From contig JAFRIR010000004.1 in NCBI GenBank assembly GCA_017432685.1, forward strand, positions 1-56,382: a stretch of DNA of 56,382 bases, in the 5' to 3' direction. The position numbers were made by a program, and so were the translations under genes. Below are positions 1 to 8,054 of the stretch, piece after piece. Below the pieces are notes generated by a model. That model saw nothing but the letters and a program-made list of their open reading frames with translations, was not told the origin of the DNA and ran no database searches. The stretch is from Flexilinea sp. (GTDB lineage Bacteria > Chloroflexota > Anaerolineae > Anaerolineales > Anaerolineaceae). Positions within the stretch are counted from its first letter, which is position 1; every line of letters starts with the position of its first letter.

Positions 1-2
1 AG

Positions 3-104
3 AAAATCAAAAATATTACCGGTCTCTCTATTCTTGATGCTCTTTATTTAAGTGAAAAAGAAATCGATAATATTTTTGACAATTGTATGCTTATTGGCGC
101 CTGA
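3..104 (+). CDS. C-terminal end of an unidentified protein (partial)
   Basis: An open frame enters from the left edge and ends at TGA (102-104). It gives 33 residues, ending in DNCMLIGA. The tail is acidic and leucine-rich (contains LSEKEIDNIF) and the DNA is AT-rich like the accessory genes of this window. No family can be assigned from so short a tail. No clear terminator follows. The 144 bases up to the next gene hold no other feature that I can see. Confidence 0.35.
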   Translation, partial: KIKNITGLSILDALYLSEKEIDNIFDNCMLIGA

Positions 105-248
105 GTACTATGTTTTCAGAGAAACGACGGAAGTCAGGTTATACAGTTCAGTATAAAACAAATATGACAATTTATCAAGTGCTGAATTATAGATAACTTC
201 TGAGTTAATTCAAATGAGCCACAGGTTTGAGGTCCGTGGCTCACATTT

Positions 249-1217
249 CTATCCGTTCAGGATCAGCGCAGCAGCGCCGATGACACCGGCTTGGGAGCTC
301 AGCTCCGCGATGCGGACCGGCGTATTTCTGGTGTTATACAGAGCATGGGTTTTCACATATTCCCGGATCGGCCTCACCAGCAAATCCCCCTGTTCCGCCA
401 CCCCGCCGGAAAGCAGGATGATATCCGGGTTCAGTGCATGGATCATGGAAACCGCCGCAGCGCCGATAGCCTTCCCGCAATATTCCACCACTTCCTGTGC
501 CAGCGGATCCCCCCGCTTGACAGCCTCGAAGACCTGGAAACCGCTGACATCACCGATTTTTCCATCCGCCAGTTCCAGCATCATCTTCCCGCGTTCCGGG
601 TCACCGGCGATCCGTTTCCGCGCAATGCGGCCGATCGAGGTACCCGAACCGAAATCTTCTGCCGGACCGGGAACACCGCTAACCGAAAGATCTCCTTCAA
701 AATCGATCACAAGAAAACCCAGGTGCCCTGCAATCCCCTGCGCACCCTGATAGATCCTTTTATTCAAAACGATACCGCCGCCAATGCCCGTACCGATGGT
801 AAAGCCGACAACGTTCTGTACATCCCGTCCCGCACCGTAGATCGCTTCCGCAAAGATGGCAGCCTGACCGTCATTGACGACCTTCACCGGCATCCCGAGA
901 CGTGCGGAAAGAACTGCCGCAATCGGAACAGGCGGATCAATGCGAATGGAAGGGTCGCCGTTATGCCCGAACAGTTCCCCGTTCAGGTTCACCTGACCGC
1001 AGGTGCCGATTCCGAGTCCCTCGACCCGCAGGCCCTGGCAGACCGGACCGGCAAGCATCCGCTGTGCCAATCCTGTCAGCTGATCCATATAAGCAGGACC
1101 GTTCCAGATACCCTTGGAAGGTTCCCGGATCTCAAACAGGATCTGTCCCTGGTCATTGACCAGCGCACAGCGCAGGTTGGTCGCCCCGGCATCAATCCCT
1201 AATGCGTAGCGGGTCAT
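249..1217 (-). CDS. nanK: ROK-family sugar kinase, probable N-acetylmannosamine kinase
   Basis: ROK-fold kinase of 322 residues. The N-terminal phosphate loop GIDAGATNLRC lies at about residues 7-17, and the second glycine-rich segment GFTIGTGIGGGIV is present. The start is the ATG at 1217, which overlaps the stop of nanE as ATGA and has GGAAGG upstream. A longer frame to 1271 exists but lies inside nanE. The family's usual zinc motif (CxCGxxGC) is missing after the GHLG segment, so this is a zinc-free ROK member. Coupling to nanE suggests that it phosphorylates ManNAc to ManNAc-6-P, which NanE then converts to GlcNAc-6-P. The substrate is inferred from context; another hexose or amino sugar is possible. 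Confidence 0.75.
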   Translation of the reverse strand: MTRYALGIDAGATNLRCALVNDQGQILFEIREPSKGIWNGPAYMDQLTGLAQRMLAGPVCQGLRVEGLGIGTCGQVNLNGELFGHNGDPSIRIDPPVPIAAVLSARLGMPVKVVNDGQAAIFAEAIYGAGRDVQNVVGFTIGTGIGGGIVLNKRIYQGAQGIAGHLGFLVIDFEGDLSVSGVPGPAEDFGSGTSIGRIARKRIAGDPERGKMMLELADGKIGDVSGFQVFEAVKRGDPLAQEVVEYCGKAIGAAAVSMIHALNPDIILLSGGVAEQGDLLVRPIREYVKTHALYNTRNTPVRIAELSSQAGVIGAAALILNG

Positions 1218-1921
1218 GACTTCGCCTTCCCCTGCGGGCTGAACTGAACAAAGCGCTCTGTGATCATCCACGGGCGGGTGATGGCGGACCCGATCACGAT
1301 CGCATGGACACCAAGCTCAAATCCACGGGCAACATAGGATGGTTCCCAGAAGTGACCCTCCGCGATCACCGGACGGCCGCCCTCTTTGACCATCTGTTCG
1401 ATGAAGGCCCACGGGGGCGTATATTCATCTTCATTGGTGCCAACACCGGAAAGGGTCGGGGCGATGATGTCGGCATTCGTCCGCATGGCATCTTCCATGC
1501 TGTGGCAGTCAGCCATCACCGGGACGTTCAGCTCATTCCGGACCCGGTCGACCAGTTCTTTGACATCCTCATCATTGGGACGTTTGCGTCCGGTGGTTTC
1601 AATGGCGATGATGTCCGCACCGGCATCCGCCAGCTCTTTACAGTCCGCAAAAGTCGGGGTGATCATGATGTTCCACCATTCGTCGACCCAATGGCGTTTC
1701 CATATCCCGATCACCGGCAGATCCGTCACTTTTTTGATCGCTTCAATATCAACCACGGAGTTGGCACGGATCCCTGCCGCTCCGCCGATCTCGGCAGATT
1801 TGGCAAAAGCCGCCATGAACTCCGGACAATGGGTCGGGTCTCCTTCTTTCGACTGGCAGGAGACGATGATCCCGCCTTTCAGTTTCTGCATCATTTGATT
1901 ATAGGCATTGATATCGTACAT
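1214..1921 (-). CDS. nanE: N-acylglucosamine-6-phosphate 2-epimerase
   Basis: A TIM-barrel epimerase of 235 residues, the usual NanE length. It interconverts ManNAc-6-P and GlcNAc-6-P in sialic acid and ManNAc catabolism. Family motifs are visible in order: GGIIVSCQS near the N-terminus, AAGIRANSVVDIEAIK, PVIGIWK (with the catalytic-region lysine), ADIIAIETTGRKRP, MADCHSMEDA, PTLSGVGT, PVIAEGHFWEP and AIVIGSAITRPWMITERF at the C-terminus. The start at 1921 has AGGAG about ten bases upstream. It overlaps the ROK kinase by 4 bp. It belongs functionally with the ABC importer at 3625-6813, from which it is separated by a gene on the opposite strand. Confidence 0.93.
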   Translation of the reverse strand: MYDINAYNQMMQKLKGGIIVSCQSKEGDPTHCPEFMAAFAKSAEIGGAAGIRANSVVDIEAIKKVTDLPVIGIWKRHWVDEWWNIMITPTFADCKELADAGADIIAIETTGRKRPNDEDVKELVDRVRNELNVPVMADCHSMEDAMRTNADIIAPTLSGVGTNEDEYTPPWAFIEQMVKEGGRPVIAEGHFWEPSYVARGFELGVHAIVIGSAITRPWMITERFVQFSPQGKAKS

Positions 1922-2006
1922 GGTGAAAACACTCCTTTTTCTTTAATTTTACCCGACAGTTTCATAATTTGGATTCGTTCCTCAAAATTTCAATAAAGAA
2001 AGATAT

Positions 2007-2121
2007 ATGCGTATCATGGTACATTTACAGAAATTTATACATGCGCAATATGGATTATTTACAATAATTTATATATGCGTATTGTGGTAAAATATAAATT
2101 GTTATAAGGTGCGTATTTTGG
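2007..2121. repeat. Four direct repeats, exact 34-bp period, upstream of ATPase 1
   Basis: Copies begin at 2007, 2041, 2075 and 2109. Each starts with (A/G)TGCG(T/C)A followed by a TGG, and the first two copies also share ATTTACA and AATTTATA in the spacer. The core is short and roughly symmetric (TGCGCA-like). The array ends about 31 bases before the ATG at 2153, with CCGGAGGATAA between as the ribosome site. The placement suits an operator or iteron-like binding array for the downstream gene. Confidence 0.85.
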
Positions 2122-2152
2122 GTTTCATAAAATAATGATTTCCGGAGGATAA

Positions 2153-3511
2153 ATGATCTTCAAAAGAAAATTATATGATAAATTACTCGAATGGAAAAAA
2201 ACCACTAATGGATCCAAGGCTTTACTGATCGAAGGAGCCAGACGAATTGGGAAAAGCACAATTGCTGAAGAATTTGCAAAAAACGAATATAAAAGTTATA
2301 TCCTGATTGATTTTTCTACTGCTTCAGAAAGAATTAAATCATATTTTCGTGACTATCTCAATGACCTGGATACTTTTTTTCTGCTTCTTTCTACTGCATA
2401 TGGTGTTCCTCTCTATGAACGTGATACTTTGTTCGTTTTCGATGAGGTTCAATCGTTTCCTATTGCCAGACAGTCTATTAAACACCTGGTTGCAGATGGG
2501 CGCTTTGACTATTTGGAAACCGGCTCTTTGATTTCTATCAGAGAAAATGTAAAAGATATTGTCATCCCTTCCGAAGAAAGAAAAATCAAGATGTATCCCA
2601 TGGATTTTGAAGAATTCCTTTGGGCAATGAATGAAAATTTACTTCTAAATTACATGAGGACATGCTTTGAAAAACGCCAGGAAATGGAACCGGGCCTCCA
2701 CCAACAGGCAATGATGAATTTTAAAAAATATATTCTGGTCGGCGGAATGCCAAAAGTTGTTGCCATTTTTCTCGAAAACAGACAAAGCTTTGGGGAAGCT
2801 GATAAAGAAAAAAGAGATATTCTTGCCGTATATAGGAACGACATCATGAAAATCAATTCTTCGTACCGCGGCAGAACTGCATTACTTTTTGATCAGATTC
2901 CCGGTTTCTTATCAAAACATGAAAAACGAGTCATTTACAATCAAATGGAAAAAGGAAGTGGCATTGACGAGTTTTCAGAACCGTTTTTTTGGCTGCAGGA
3001 TGCAATGATCTGTAATGAATGTTTTAATTGCTCTGACCCAAATATCGGGCTATCGATAAATGAAGACAGAACCTTTGTTAAATGTTATATGGGAGATACC
3101 GGTTTGTTAGTCAGCCATGCCTTTAATGAAAACGAATTACTGGAAGAAGAAGTCTACAAACAGATATTAAACGACAAACTCTCTTTTAATGAAGGAATGC
3201 TGTATGAAAATGTAATTGCTCAAATTTTGACATCAAACGGTCATCAGCTTTTTTTCTATACGCATTACAATTTAGAAAAGCGAAGAAATGACATCGAAAT
3301 CGATTTTCTTGTTTCAAATAACAGTAAACTCAAATATAAGATATATCCAATCGAGGTAAAATCCACAAAAAGGTATTCAACTCTTTCTATTGAAAGATTC
3401 GCCGAAAAATTTTCTCAGCGTATTGGAGAAACGATTATTCTGCATCCGAAAAATTTATCGATGAAAGATAAAAAATTGTATCTGCCCTGTTATATGGCTA
3501 TATTCCTTTAA
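2153..3511 (+). CDS. AAA-family ATPase with DUF4143-type C-terminus (ATPase 1)
   Basis: A P-loop ATPase of 452 residues in the AAA_14/DUF4143 group. Walker A is GARRIGKST near residue 27 and Walker B is LFVFDEVQ near residue 96, followed by the sensor-like YLETGSL. The segment YPMDFEEFLWA and the glycine-rich VGGMPK are typical of this group. The C-terminal part carries an EIDFLV...PIEVKS pattern of a PD-(D/E)xK-like fold. Biological function is not established for the family. The gene is AT-rich compared with the GC-rich operon it splits and lies on the opposite strand, which suggests acquisition. It has a good ribosome site (CCGGAGGATAA) and a 34-bp repeat array upstream. Two homologues with analogous upstream repeats are at 30482 and 47794. 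Confidence 0.88.
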   Translation: MIFKRKLYDKLLEWKKTTNGSKALLIEGARRIGKSTIAEEFAKNEYKSYILIDFSTASERIKSYFRDYLNDLDTFFLLLSTAYGVPLYERDTLFVFDEVQSFPIARQSIKHLVADGRFDYLETGSLISIRENVKDIVIPSEERKIKMYPMDFEEFLWAMNENLLLNYMRTCFEKRQEMEPGLHQQAMMNFKKYILVGGMPKVVAIFLENRQSFGEADKEKRDILAVYRNDIMKINSSYRGRTALLFDQIPGFLSKHEKRVIYNQMEKGSGIDEFSEPFFWLQDAMICNECFNCSDPNIGLSINEDRTFVKCYMGDTGLLVSHAFNENELLEEEVYKQILNDKLSFNEGMLYENVIAQILTSNGHQLFFYTHYNLEKRRNDIEIDFLVSNNSKLKYKIYPIEVKSTKRYSTLSIERFAEKFSQRIGETIILHPKNLSMKDKKLYLPCYMAIFL

Positions 3512-3516
3512 AGGAT

Positions 3517-3564
3517 CCTCTAAACACATCCATTTTTCTCTATCACGAGAAGAGTTTTTAGAGG
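3517..3564 (+). terminator. Probable terminator after ATPase 1
   Basis: CCTCTAAA at 3517 pairs with TTTAGAGG ending at 3564, with a nested CTCT...AGAG stem and CGCTTTT after it. It begins six bases past the ATPase stop. Confidence 0.5.
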
Positions 3565-3580
3565 CGCTTTTAATTATAGA

Positions 3581-3613
3581 AAACCCGGGAAGCATCAGGT
3601 TGTTCCCCGGGTA
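3581..3613 (-). terminator. Terminator of the importer operon
   Basis: Read on the minus strand, ACCCGGGG and CCCGGGTTTTC form a GC-rich stem followed by T residues just after the permease stop at 3625. It converges with the terminator of ATPase 1, so the importer genes and nanE/nanK are probably separate transcripts today. Confidence 0.65.
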
Positions 3614-3624
3614 TTTGATCAGTC

Positions 3625-4461
3625 CTACCCCTTGACCGCTCCGGCGGTCATGCCCTTGACCAGAGACTTCTGGGCAATGAAGATGAACAGGGCAGTCGGG
3701 ATGGTCGAGAGCGTGATGGCGGCAGCCATGTTGCCCCACTCCACCGCATAGGACGTGATGAAAAACGACGTGCCGACGGTGGCGGTGACAGCTTTTTTGA
3801 ACGAAAGAATGCCGCTGAAGAGGTACTCGTTCCAGCTGGTGATAAAACCCAGAATCGCGGTGGAACCGATCCCCGGCAGGAGAACGGGGATCAGCACCTG
3901 TGTCAGGATCTGGAAGGTGTTCGCCCCGTCAATAGAAGCTGCTTCCTCGATCTCCTTCGGCAGGTCCTGGATATAGCCGATAAACAGCAGCAGCGAAGTC
4001 GGCGTGATGAACAACGTGTGCATAAAAATAATAGCGATTCGGGTGTCCAGCAGCTTCATGTTGTTGAAAATCAAAAACACCGGGATCGCGAAAGCCAGCG
4101 CCGGCGCCAGCCGAAGCAGCATGGTCGATCCAAGGATCACATCACCAAAACCATGGAAACGAACAATGGAATAAGCAGCCGGGATCGTCAAGATGATCGC
4201 AATAAACGAAGAAATGACCGCGATCACAAAGGAATTCCACAAATACAGCCGGAAGTCGAAGCTGCCTTTGCCAAGCACATTCCTGAAGTTATCCAGTGTC
4301 GGTTTGAAGATCCATTTCGGCGGACTGGATGAGATATCGAAGGGAGCTTTAAAAGCCGTCAGAAAGTTCGTGAGCACGCCCATATCCAAAATCACGATGA
4401 TGATGACAACGGCGATGACGGTCAAAACGGTGCCGAGTGTTTTCTTCTGCTTACGGGTCAT
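3625..4461 (-). CDS. Carbohydrate ABC transporter permease (MalG type)
   Basis: An inner-membrane permease of 278 residues with six predicted hydrophobic segments. It carries the EAA loop (EEAASIDGANTFQ followed by PVLLPGIGS), which contacts the ATPase subunit. The C-terminal ending LVKGMTAGAVKG is typical of MalG-type permeases. The ATG at 4461 is chosen because it lies one base after the stop of the upstream permease with GGAGAC before it; an upstream extension to 4494 would overlap that gene. It acts with the permease at 4463 and the binding protein at 5470 to import a sugar. No ATPase subunit is encoded here, so a shared MsiK-like ATPase elsewhere is expected. Confidence 0.9.
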   Translation of the reverse strand: MTRKQKKTLGTVLTVIAVVIIIVILDMGVLTNFLTAFKAPFDISSSPPKWIFKPTLDNFRNVLGKGSFDFRLYLWNSFVIAVISSFIAIILTIPAAYSIVRFHGFGDVILGSTMLLRLAPALAFAIPVFLIFNNMKLLDTRIAIIFMHTLFITPTSLLLFIGYIQDLPKEIEEAASIDGANTFQILTQVLIPVLLPGIGSTAILGFITSWNEYLFSGILSFKKAVTATVGTSFFITSYAVEWGNMAAAITLSTIPTALFIFIAQKSLVKGMTAGAVKG

Positions 4462-4462
4462 C

Positions 4463-5335
4463 TTATTTGTCTCCTTTCGTGTTGCGGCGGACAAGATAAA
4501 GGGAAGGCACCAGCAAAATCAGCGCCAGTGAGAACGAAGCAGCACAAGCCATACCGTAATCCGAACGTTGGAAAGCACGGCGGTAAATAAAAATGGAAAC
4601 AGACTGGGTGAAGGTTCCCGGACCGCCGGCGGTCATGGCAGAAATCAGTTCAAAGATCAAAAAGGACTGCAGCAGTTTTTCGAGGAAAGTGATCCCGAAA
4701 ATGGAAGAGATCGTCGGGATCGTGATGTGAACCAGTTTTTGCACCGCATTTGCCCCGTCCATGGTCGCGGCTTCCAGCAGTTCCTGCGGAACGCCCTGCA
4801 TGGCGGAATACATGTTGATAAAAACAAATGGCATGCGGTTGATGGTATCGGCTCCGATAATCGTCTGGTTCACCCATGCCATGCCGAGCAGCGCGGTAGT
4901 TCCGGTAAGTCCTGACAGCAGATAAGCGATGGGCCCCACCGACTCATTGAAAAGCAGGCGGAACATCGTGCCCATCAGGAAAGGAGCCACCACCATCGGC
5001 AGCAGGATGAGTGTTGTCGCAAGGCCTTTGCCGGGAAAGTCACGCTGGAAGAGCCAGGCGATCAGGATGCCAAGCAGCATTTGGATGAAGGTAGCAATGA
5101 GTGCAAATTTCAGGCTCCACAGAAGAGAACTGGCGAATTCCGAGTTACTGAAGAGCTTTACATAATTTTGAAAACCAATGAAATTCGGGTTATCAATGTT
5201 GTTGATGCGGGCATTGAAAAAGCTCAGCCGCAGACCGTAAAGGATGGGATAAAGCGCAAAGGCCACCAGCCAGATCGTCAGCGGCAGCAGCAAAAGGAAA
5301 CCGGTCAATTTTTTATTTTTTTTAAGAGATTTCAT
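4463..5335 (-). CDS. Carbohydrate ABC transporter permease (MalF type)
   Basis: A polytopic permease of about 290 residues. A short basic N-terminus (MKSLKKNKK) is followed by the first membrane span and the segment YGLRLSFFNARI typical of the family. The EAA loop is ELLEAATMDGANAVQKLVHITIP (near residue 190). The ATG at 5335 is preferred over the GTG at 5341, because AGAGG lies at a proper distance only for the ATG. It forms the heterodimeric channel with the permease at 3625. The linked nanE/nanK genes suggest a sialic acid, ManNAc or related amino-sugar substrate; this is inferred from context, not from substrate-binding residues. Confidence 0.9.
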   Translation of the reverse strand: MKSLKKNKKLTGFLLLLPLTIWLVAFALYPILYGLRLSFFNARINNIDNPNFIGFQNYVKLFSNSEFASSLLWSLKFALIATFIQMLLGILIAWLFQRDFPGKGLATTLILLPMVVAPFLMGTMFRLLFNESVGPIAYLLSGLTGTTALLGMAWVNQTIIGADTINRMPFVFINMYSAMQGVPQELLEAATMDGANAVQKLVHITIPTISSIFGITFLEKLLQSFLIFELISAMTAGGPGTFTQSVSIFIYRRAFQRSDYGMACAASFSLALILLVPSLYLVRRNTKGDK

Positions 5336-5348
5336 GCACACCTCTTCA

Positions 5349-5429
5349 TAAATAAGAAATAAGAAATAAGAAATAAGAAAATTTGAGTACGATAATCATG
5401 CTCTTATTTCTTATTTCTTATTTCTCATT
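5349..5429. repeat. Heptanucleotide array (AAATAAG)n and its inverted copy
   Basis: About four AAATAAG units at 5349-5381 are followed about 20 bases later by about three CTTATTT units at 5402-5429, so the two halves can pair. It is one of several 7-bp-period arrays in this window (17444, 21473, 22911, 41945, 46398). Confidence 0.85.
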
Positions 5430-5431
5430 TT

Positions 5432-5455
5432 GGCTGCGGACTGTCGTCCGCAGCC
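5432..5455 (-). terminator. Perfect GC-rich hairpin between binding protein and permease genes
   Basis: GGCTGCGGAC at 5432 and GTCCGCAGCC at 5446 pair perfectly around a TGTC loop, just after the binding-protein stop. No T-run follows on the minus strand. It is therefore more likely an mRNA 3'-end stabiliser or partial terminator that lets the binding protein be made in excess over the permeases. Confidence 0.55.
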
Positions 5456-5469
5456 AATTCATCATTGTA

Positions 5470-6813
5470 TTATTCCCAGTAGGACATTTCTTCGGTTGCG
5501 TCAGCCTGCAGCTGGGCAAGGGCAGTGTCGAAGTCGACAGCGCCGTTCCAGGCATCGGCCAGTGCACCGCAGGCCATATCTTCAATGATACCGGCGGTCG
5601 GGGGCAGGTTCTTGCCGTAGGCATTCAGAACGTCCACCATGTAACCGTAGACCGGGAACTGGTCGGACATATCCGCCAGGACCATCTTGGACGGGGCAAT
5701 ACCACCGGCTTCGGCGTAAAGTTTCGCGGCTTCATCGGTGTAGAGCCATGCAGCCCAGCGGGCAGCCTGTTCTTTATGTTCGGAATACTTGCTGATGCCG
5801 ACACCGAGGGTGTGGTTATAAGCGAAGTGGCCTTCCGGACCGGCAGGAGGAGCGCAGACAGCGATCTTGCCATGGACCGGTGATTCTTCCGCGTCGATGG
5901 TGGCATAACCGGCGTTCCAGTGCACAGTCATGGCAACCTGTCCGGCGATCATGGCTTCGTTGTCTTCAGCAAATTCGCCGTTGACAGAAGAAGCGGGGGT
6001 CAGACCCTTTTCGAAGGAAGTCTTCCAGATAGACAGCGCCTGGCGGGCAGCTTCGTTGTCAAAGTTCACCTTGCCGTCAGCATCGAACCAGTCACCGCCG
6101 AAGGACCAGTAGCAGTTGGTCCACAGGAAAGCGGTCGGGCCCATCACCTTACCATGGGTGAAGTTGCCGTATTCGGTCGGGGAATCCGGGTTGTAGGCTT
6201 TGGTGAAGAAGAAGGAAGCGGCGAGATAGTCGGTCCATGTCCATTCAGCCGGTTCTTTCGGTTCAAGTTCTTCGCCAAGCTGTTCGAGAGCGATCTTCTT
6301 GTAGGTGGCTTTCCATTCCTCATTGCTCAGCAGTTCGTCAATGAGGTCGGTGCGATAGTACAGGAAGTGATTGGAAAGATCCATCGGAACACCGTAGAGG
6401 GTGCCATCCAGCCAGCGGAAACCGTCGACGGTCGCGGGAATGCGGCCTTCGGTGTCAGCGCCGTAGATGTTGACTTCCGGATTGTCGAGGTAGGGCTGCA
6501 GCGGTTCCATGTGCATCCAGTATTTGCCGAGCCAGCGGGACGCGGTGAAGAACAGGTCCACATCAGCGGATTTCGCAGCCATCAGGGCTTCCTGTTTGAG
6601 CATGATGTTGTCGCGGCCGAACAGTTCCATGTCGACAGTGAAACCGGCTTCTTCAGCCATGTTTGCGTTCCAGTAGTCAATAACGACCTGCATGGCATCG
6701 GATTCCGGACCCGGCCAGTAAACCATACGGATGGCATCATCCGCGGCAGAAGCAGTCATGACCGCGCACAGCAGCATGGTCAGAGCAGCAAGAGCAAACA
6801 ATACTTTCTTCAT
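5470..6813 (-). CDS. Extracellular sugar-binding protein of an ABC importer (family 1)
   Basis: A solute-binding protein of 447 residues. The start at 6813 follows an ideal GGAGGCAAA ribosome site; a longer frame to 6930 has no such site. A signal peptide (MKKVLFALAALTMLLCAVMTASA) ends at an Ala-x-Ala type I cleavage site, and no lipobox cysteine is placed right. The mature protein begins IRMVYWPGPESDAMQVVIDYW and has the family-1 pattern, including WLDGTLYGVPMDLSNH and MTVHWNAGYATID. It is the first gene of the importer operon. The coupled nanE/nanK genes suggest a sialic acid or amino-sugar ligand, but the binding-site residues do not let me name it. Confidence 0.9.
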   Translation of the reverse strand: MKKVLFALAALTMLLCAVMTASAADDAIRMVYWPGPESDAMQVVIDYWNANMAEEAGFTVDMELFGRDNIMLKQEALMAAKSADVDLFFTASRWLGKYWMHMEPLQPYLDNPEVNIYGADTEGRIPATVDGFRWLDGTLYGVPMDLSNHFLYYRTDLIDELLSNEEWKATYKKIALEQLGEELEPKEPAEWTWTDYLAASFFFTKAYNPDSPTEYGNFTHGKVMGPTAFLWTNCYWSFGGDWFDADGKVNFDNEAARQALSIWKTSFEKGLTPASSVNGEFAEDNEAMIAGQVAMTVHWNAGYATIDAEESPVHGKIAVCAPPAGPEGHFAYNHTLGVGISKYSEHKEQAARWAAWLYTDEAAKLYAEAGGIAPSKMVLADMSDQFPVYGYMVDVLNAYGKNLPPTAGIIEDMACGALADAWNGAVDFDTALAQLQADATEEMSYWE

Positions 6814-7090
6814 TTTGCCTCCATAAAAATAATAATACCTTATCGAATGATATCGATCAGGTTGATTCACACCATTAAATCTGTTTTGCAGAAAAATTTT
6901 TTCAAATATGATTATAAATGCAAACATCAAATGGTGACTTCAATCATACCATAGATATCATTTTGTGTAAAAAGACAAAAATCACACAATACCGGACAAA
7001 AATCATAGCCTGATCTTGATATTTATCATAAACGTTATCGTTCAGATACCTCGTTTCTCAGTAATATGGAATTTCTCCGAAAAATATAAA
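6814..7090 (-). promoter_or_regulatory. Importer operon promoter region with candidate operators
   Basis: Reading the minus strand, a TATAAT -10-like hexamer lies at 6916-6911, about 100 bases before the start codon. No convincing -35 sits at standard spacing. Candidate regulator sites are AACGTTATCGTT at 7031-7042 (LacI-like CG-centred half sites), the TATCGAATGATATCGAT segment near 6841, and an inverted TCACCATT/AATGGTGA pair flanking the -10. No regulator gene is adjacent. This assignment is tentative. Confidence 0.35.
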
Positions 7091-7131
7091 ACTGTCCCGA
7101 TCATCTTTGGAAATAAAGCGCCCGGGACAGT
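7091..7131 (-). terminator. Terminator after the secreted-protein gene at 7160
   Basis: On the minus strand ACTGTCCCG pairs with CGGGACAGT across a 23-base loop and is followed by TTTTAT. It lies about 30 bases after the stop at 7160. Confidence 0.55.
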
Positions 7132-7159
7132 CTTGGGAGTTATCTGCTGAACAGATATC

Positions 7160-8044
7160 TTACTTCTTCATTAATGCTTCAGATACCGAAGCAAGATAGA
7201 GATCATTCATGATTTCGGTGGCTTTGAAATCCTCATCCGCATTGACTGCCTGATAAAACATGACCATTTCACCATCCGGCCAGACCTGGCGGATAAGATT
7301 TTTATCAGCCGTGAAGAAATCAAAACGCATATCTTCACCCGGAAGTTCGAGCACCACATATTCACCGTCAGGCGCTTCTTTCCTGTCGAACTGGTATTCA
7401 AAGACGGTTCCGTTCATCAGTTTATTGAGGTAAGGCTCAGCCACGTCCCGTTTTCCATTGACCGGACCGAACTGTGTCGTGCTGAGGGAAAACGGAGTAT
7501 TCTCCATATAAAGAATGCGGGAAAGGGCAATGTCCAGATCGGTATTGCTCCTTTTTTCCGGTGTCAAGCCATAATTATCGGCGATGAAGCTTTCCTTGAC
7601 ACTGTTGCCCCAATCGTTAACATAGCTCCATTCTTCCATGACTTTCGGGTCCGAATAATCATCACGAACCACACGGACATCTGTCGGATGATTGTAAAGG
7701 TAATAGTCGCCTTTCTGATCCTTTGCAAAAACCTGCTGCCCGAACATGTTGTAGCACTGCAGCTCATGAAGTGTTTCCTCATCAACGCGGCTGATGCTGA
7801 ACAGCCAGCCAACGCCATCCCAGGTGATGCCCTGTTTGGCGGCATATAAAACAGAGGCTCTTTCCGTTACGGAATAGAGGGTTCCGTACGCGCCTTCGTT
7901 CGGCACATCGACCAGGAGCAGATTGTTATATTCGTTCGGAACATTGAGCACGGTTCCCTGATTGGTAAACTGAGCCGCAGAACAAACCGCTGTGGCGGCA
8001 AAAAGGCAGATCGCCATACAACAAAATATAAATGTTTTTTTCAT
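7160..8044 (-). CDS. Secreted protein of unknown function
   Basis: 294 residues with a clear signal peptide (MKKTFIFCCMAICLFAATAVCSA, cleavage before AQFTNQ). A good AAGGGG ribosome site precedes the ATG at 8044. The mature part is acidic and rich in aromatic residues, with short beta-strand-like stretches (YVVLELPGEDMRFDFF). I recognise no family. It is the last of four adjacent secreted-protein genes on the minus strand, spaced 10 bp from the next upstream gene, so the two are probably co-transcribed. Their shared export and co-orientation suggest a common envelope role, which is inference only. Confidence 0.75.
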   Translation of the reverse strand: MKKTFIFCCMAICLFAATAVCSAAQFTNQGTVLNVPNEYNNLLLVDVPNEGAYGTLYSVTERASVLYAAKQGITWDGVGWLFSISRVDEETLHELQCYNMFGQQVFAKDQKGDYYLYNHPTDVRVVRDDYSDPKVMEEWSYVNDWGNSVKESFIADNYGLTPEKRSNTDLDIALSRILYMENTPFSLSTTQFGPVNGKRDVAEPYLNKLMNGTVFEYQFDRKEAPDGEYVVLELPGEDMRFDFFTADKNLIRQVWPDGEMVMFYQAVNADEDFKATEIMNDLYLASVSEALMKK

Positions 8045-8054
8045 GAATATCCCC

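Noticed and set aside
2007..2121. Possible CRISPR array before ATPase 1
   Set aside because: Only 7-13 bases of each 34-bp unit are strongly conserved, the spacers resemble each other, and there are no cas genes. It fits an operator array better.
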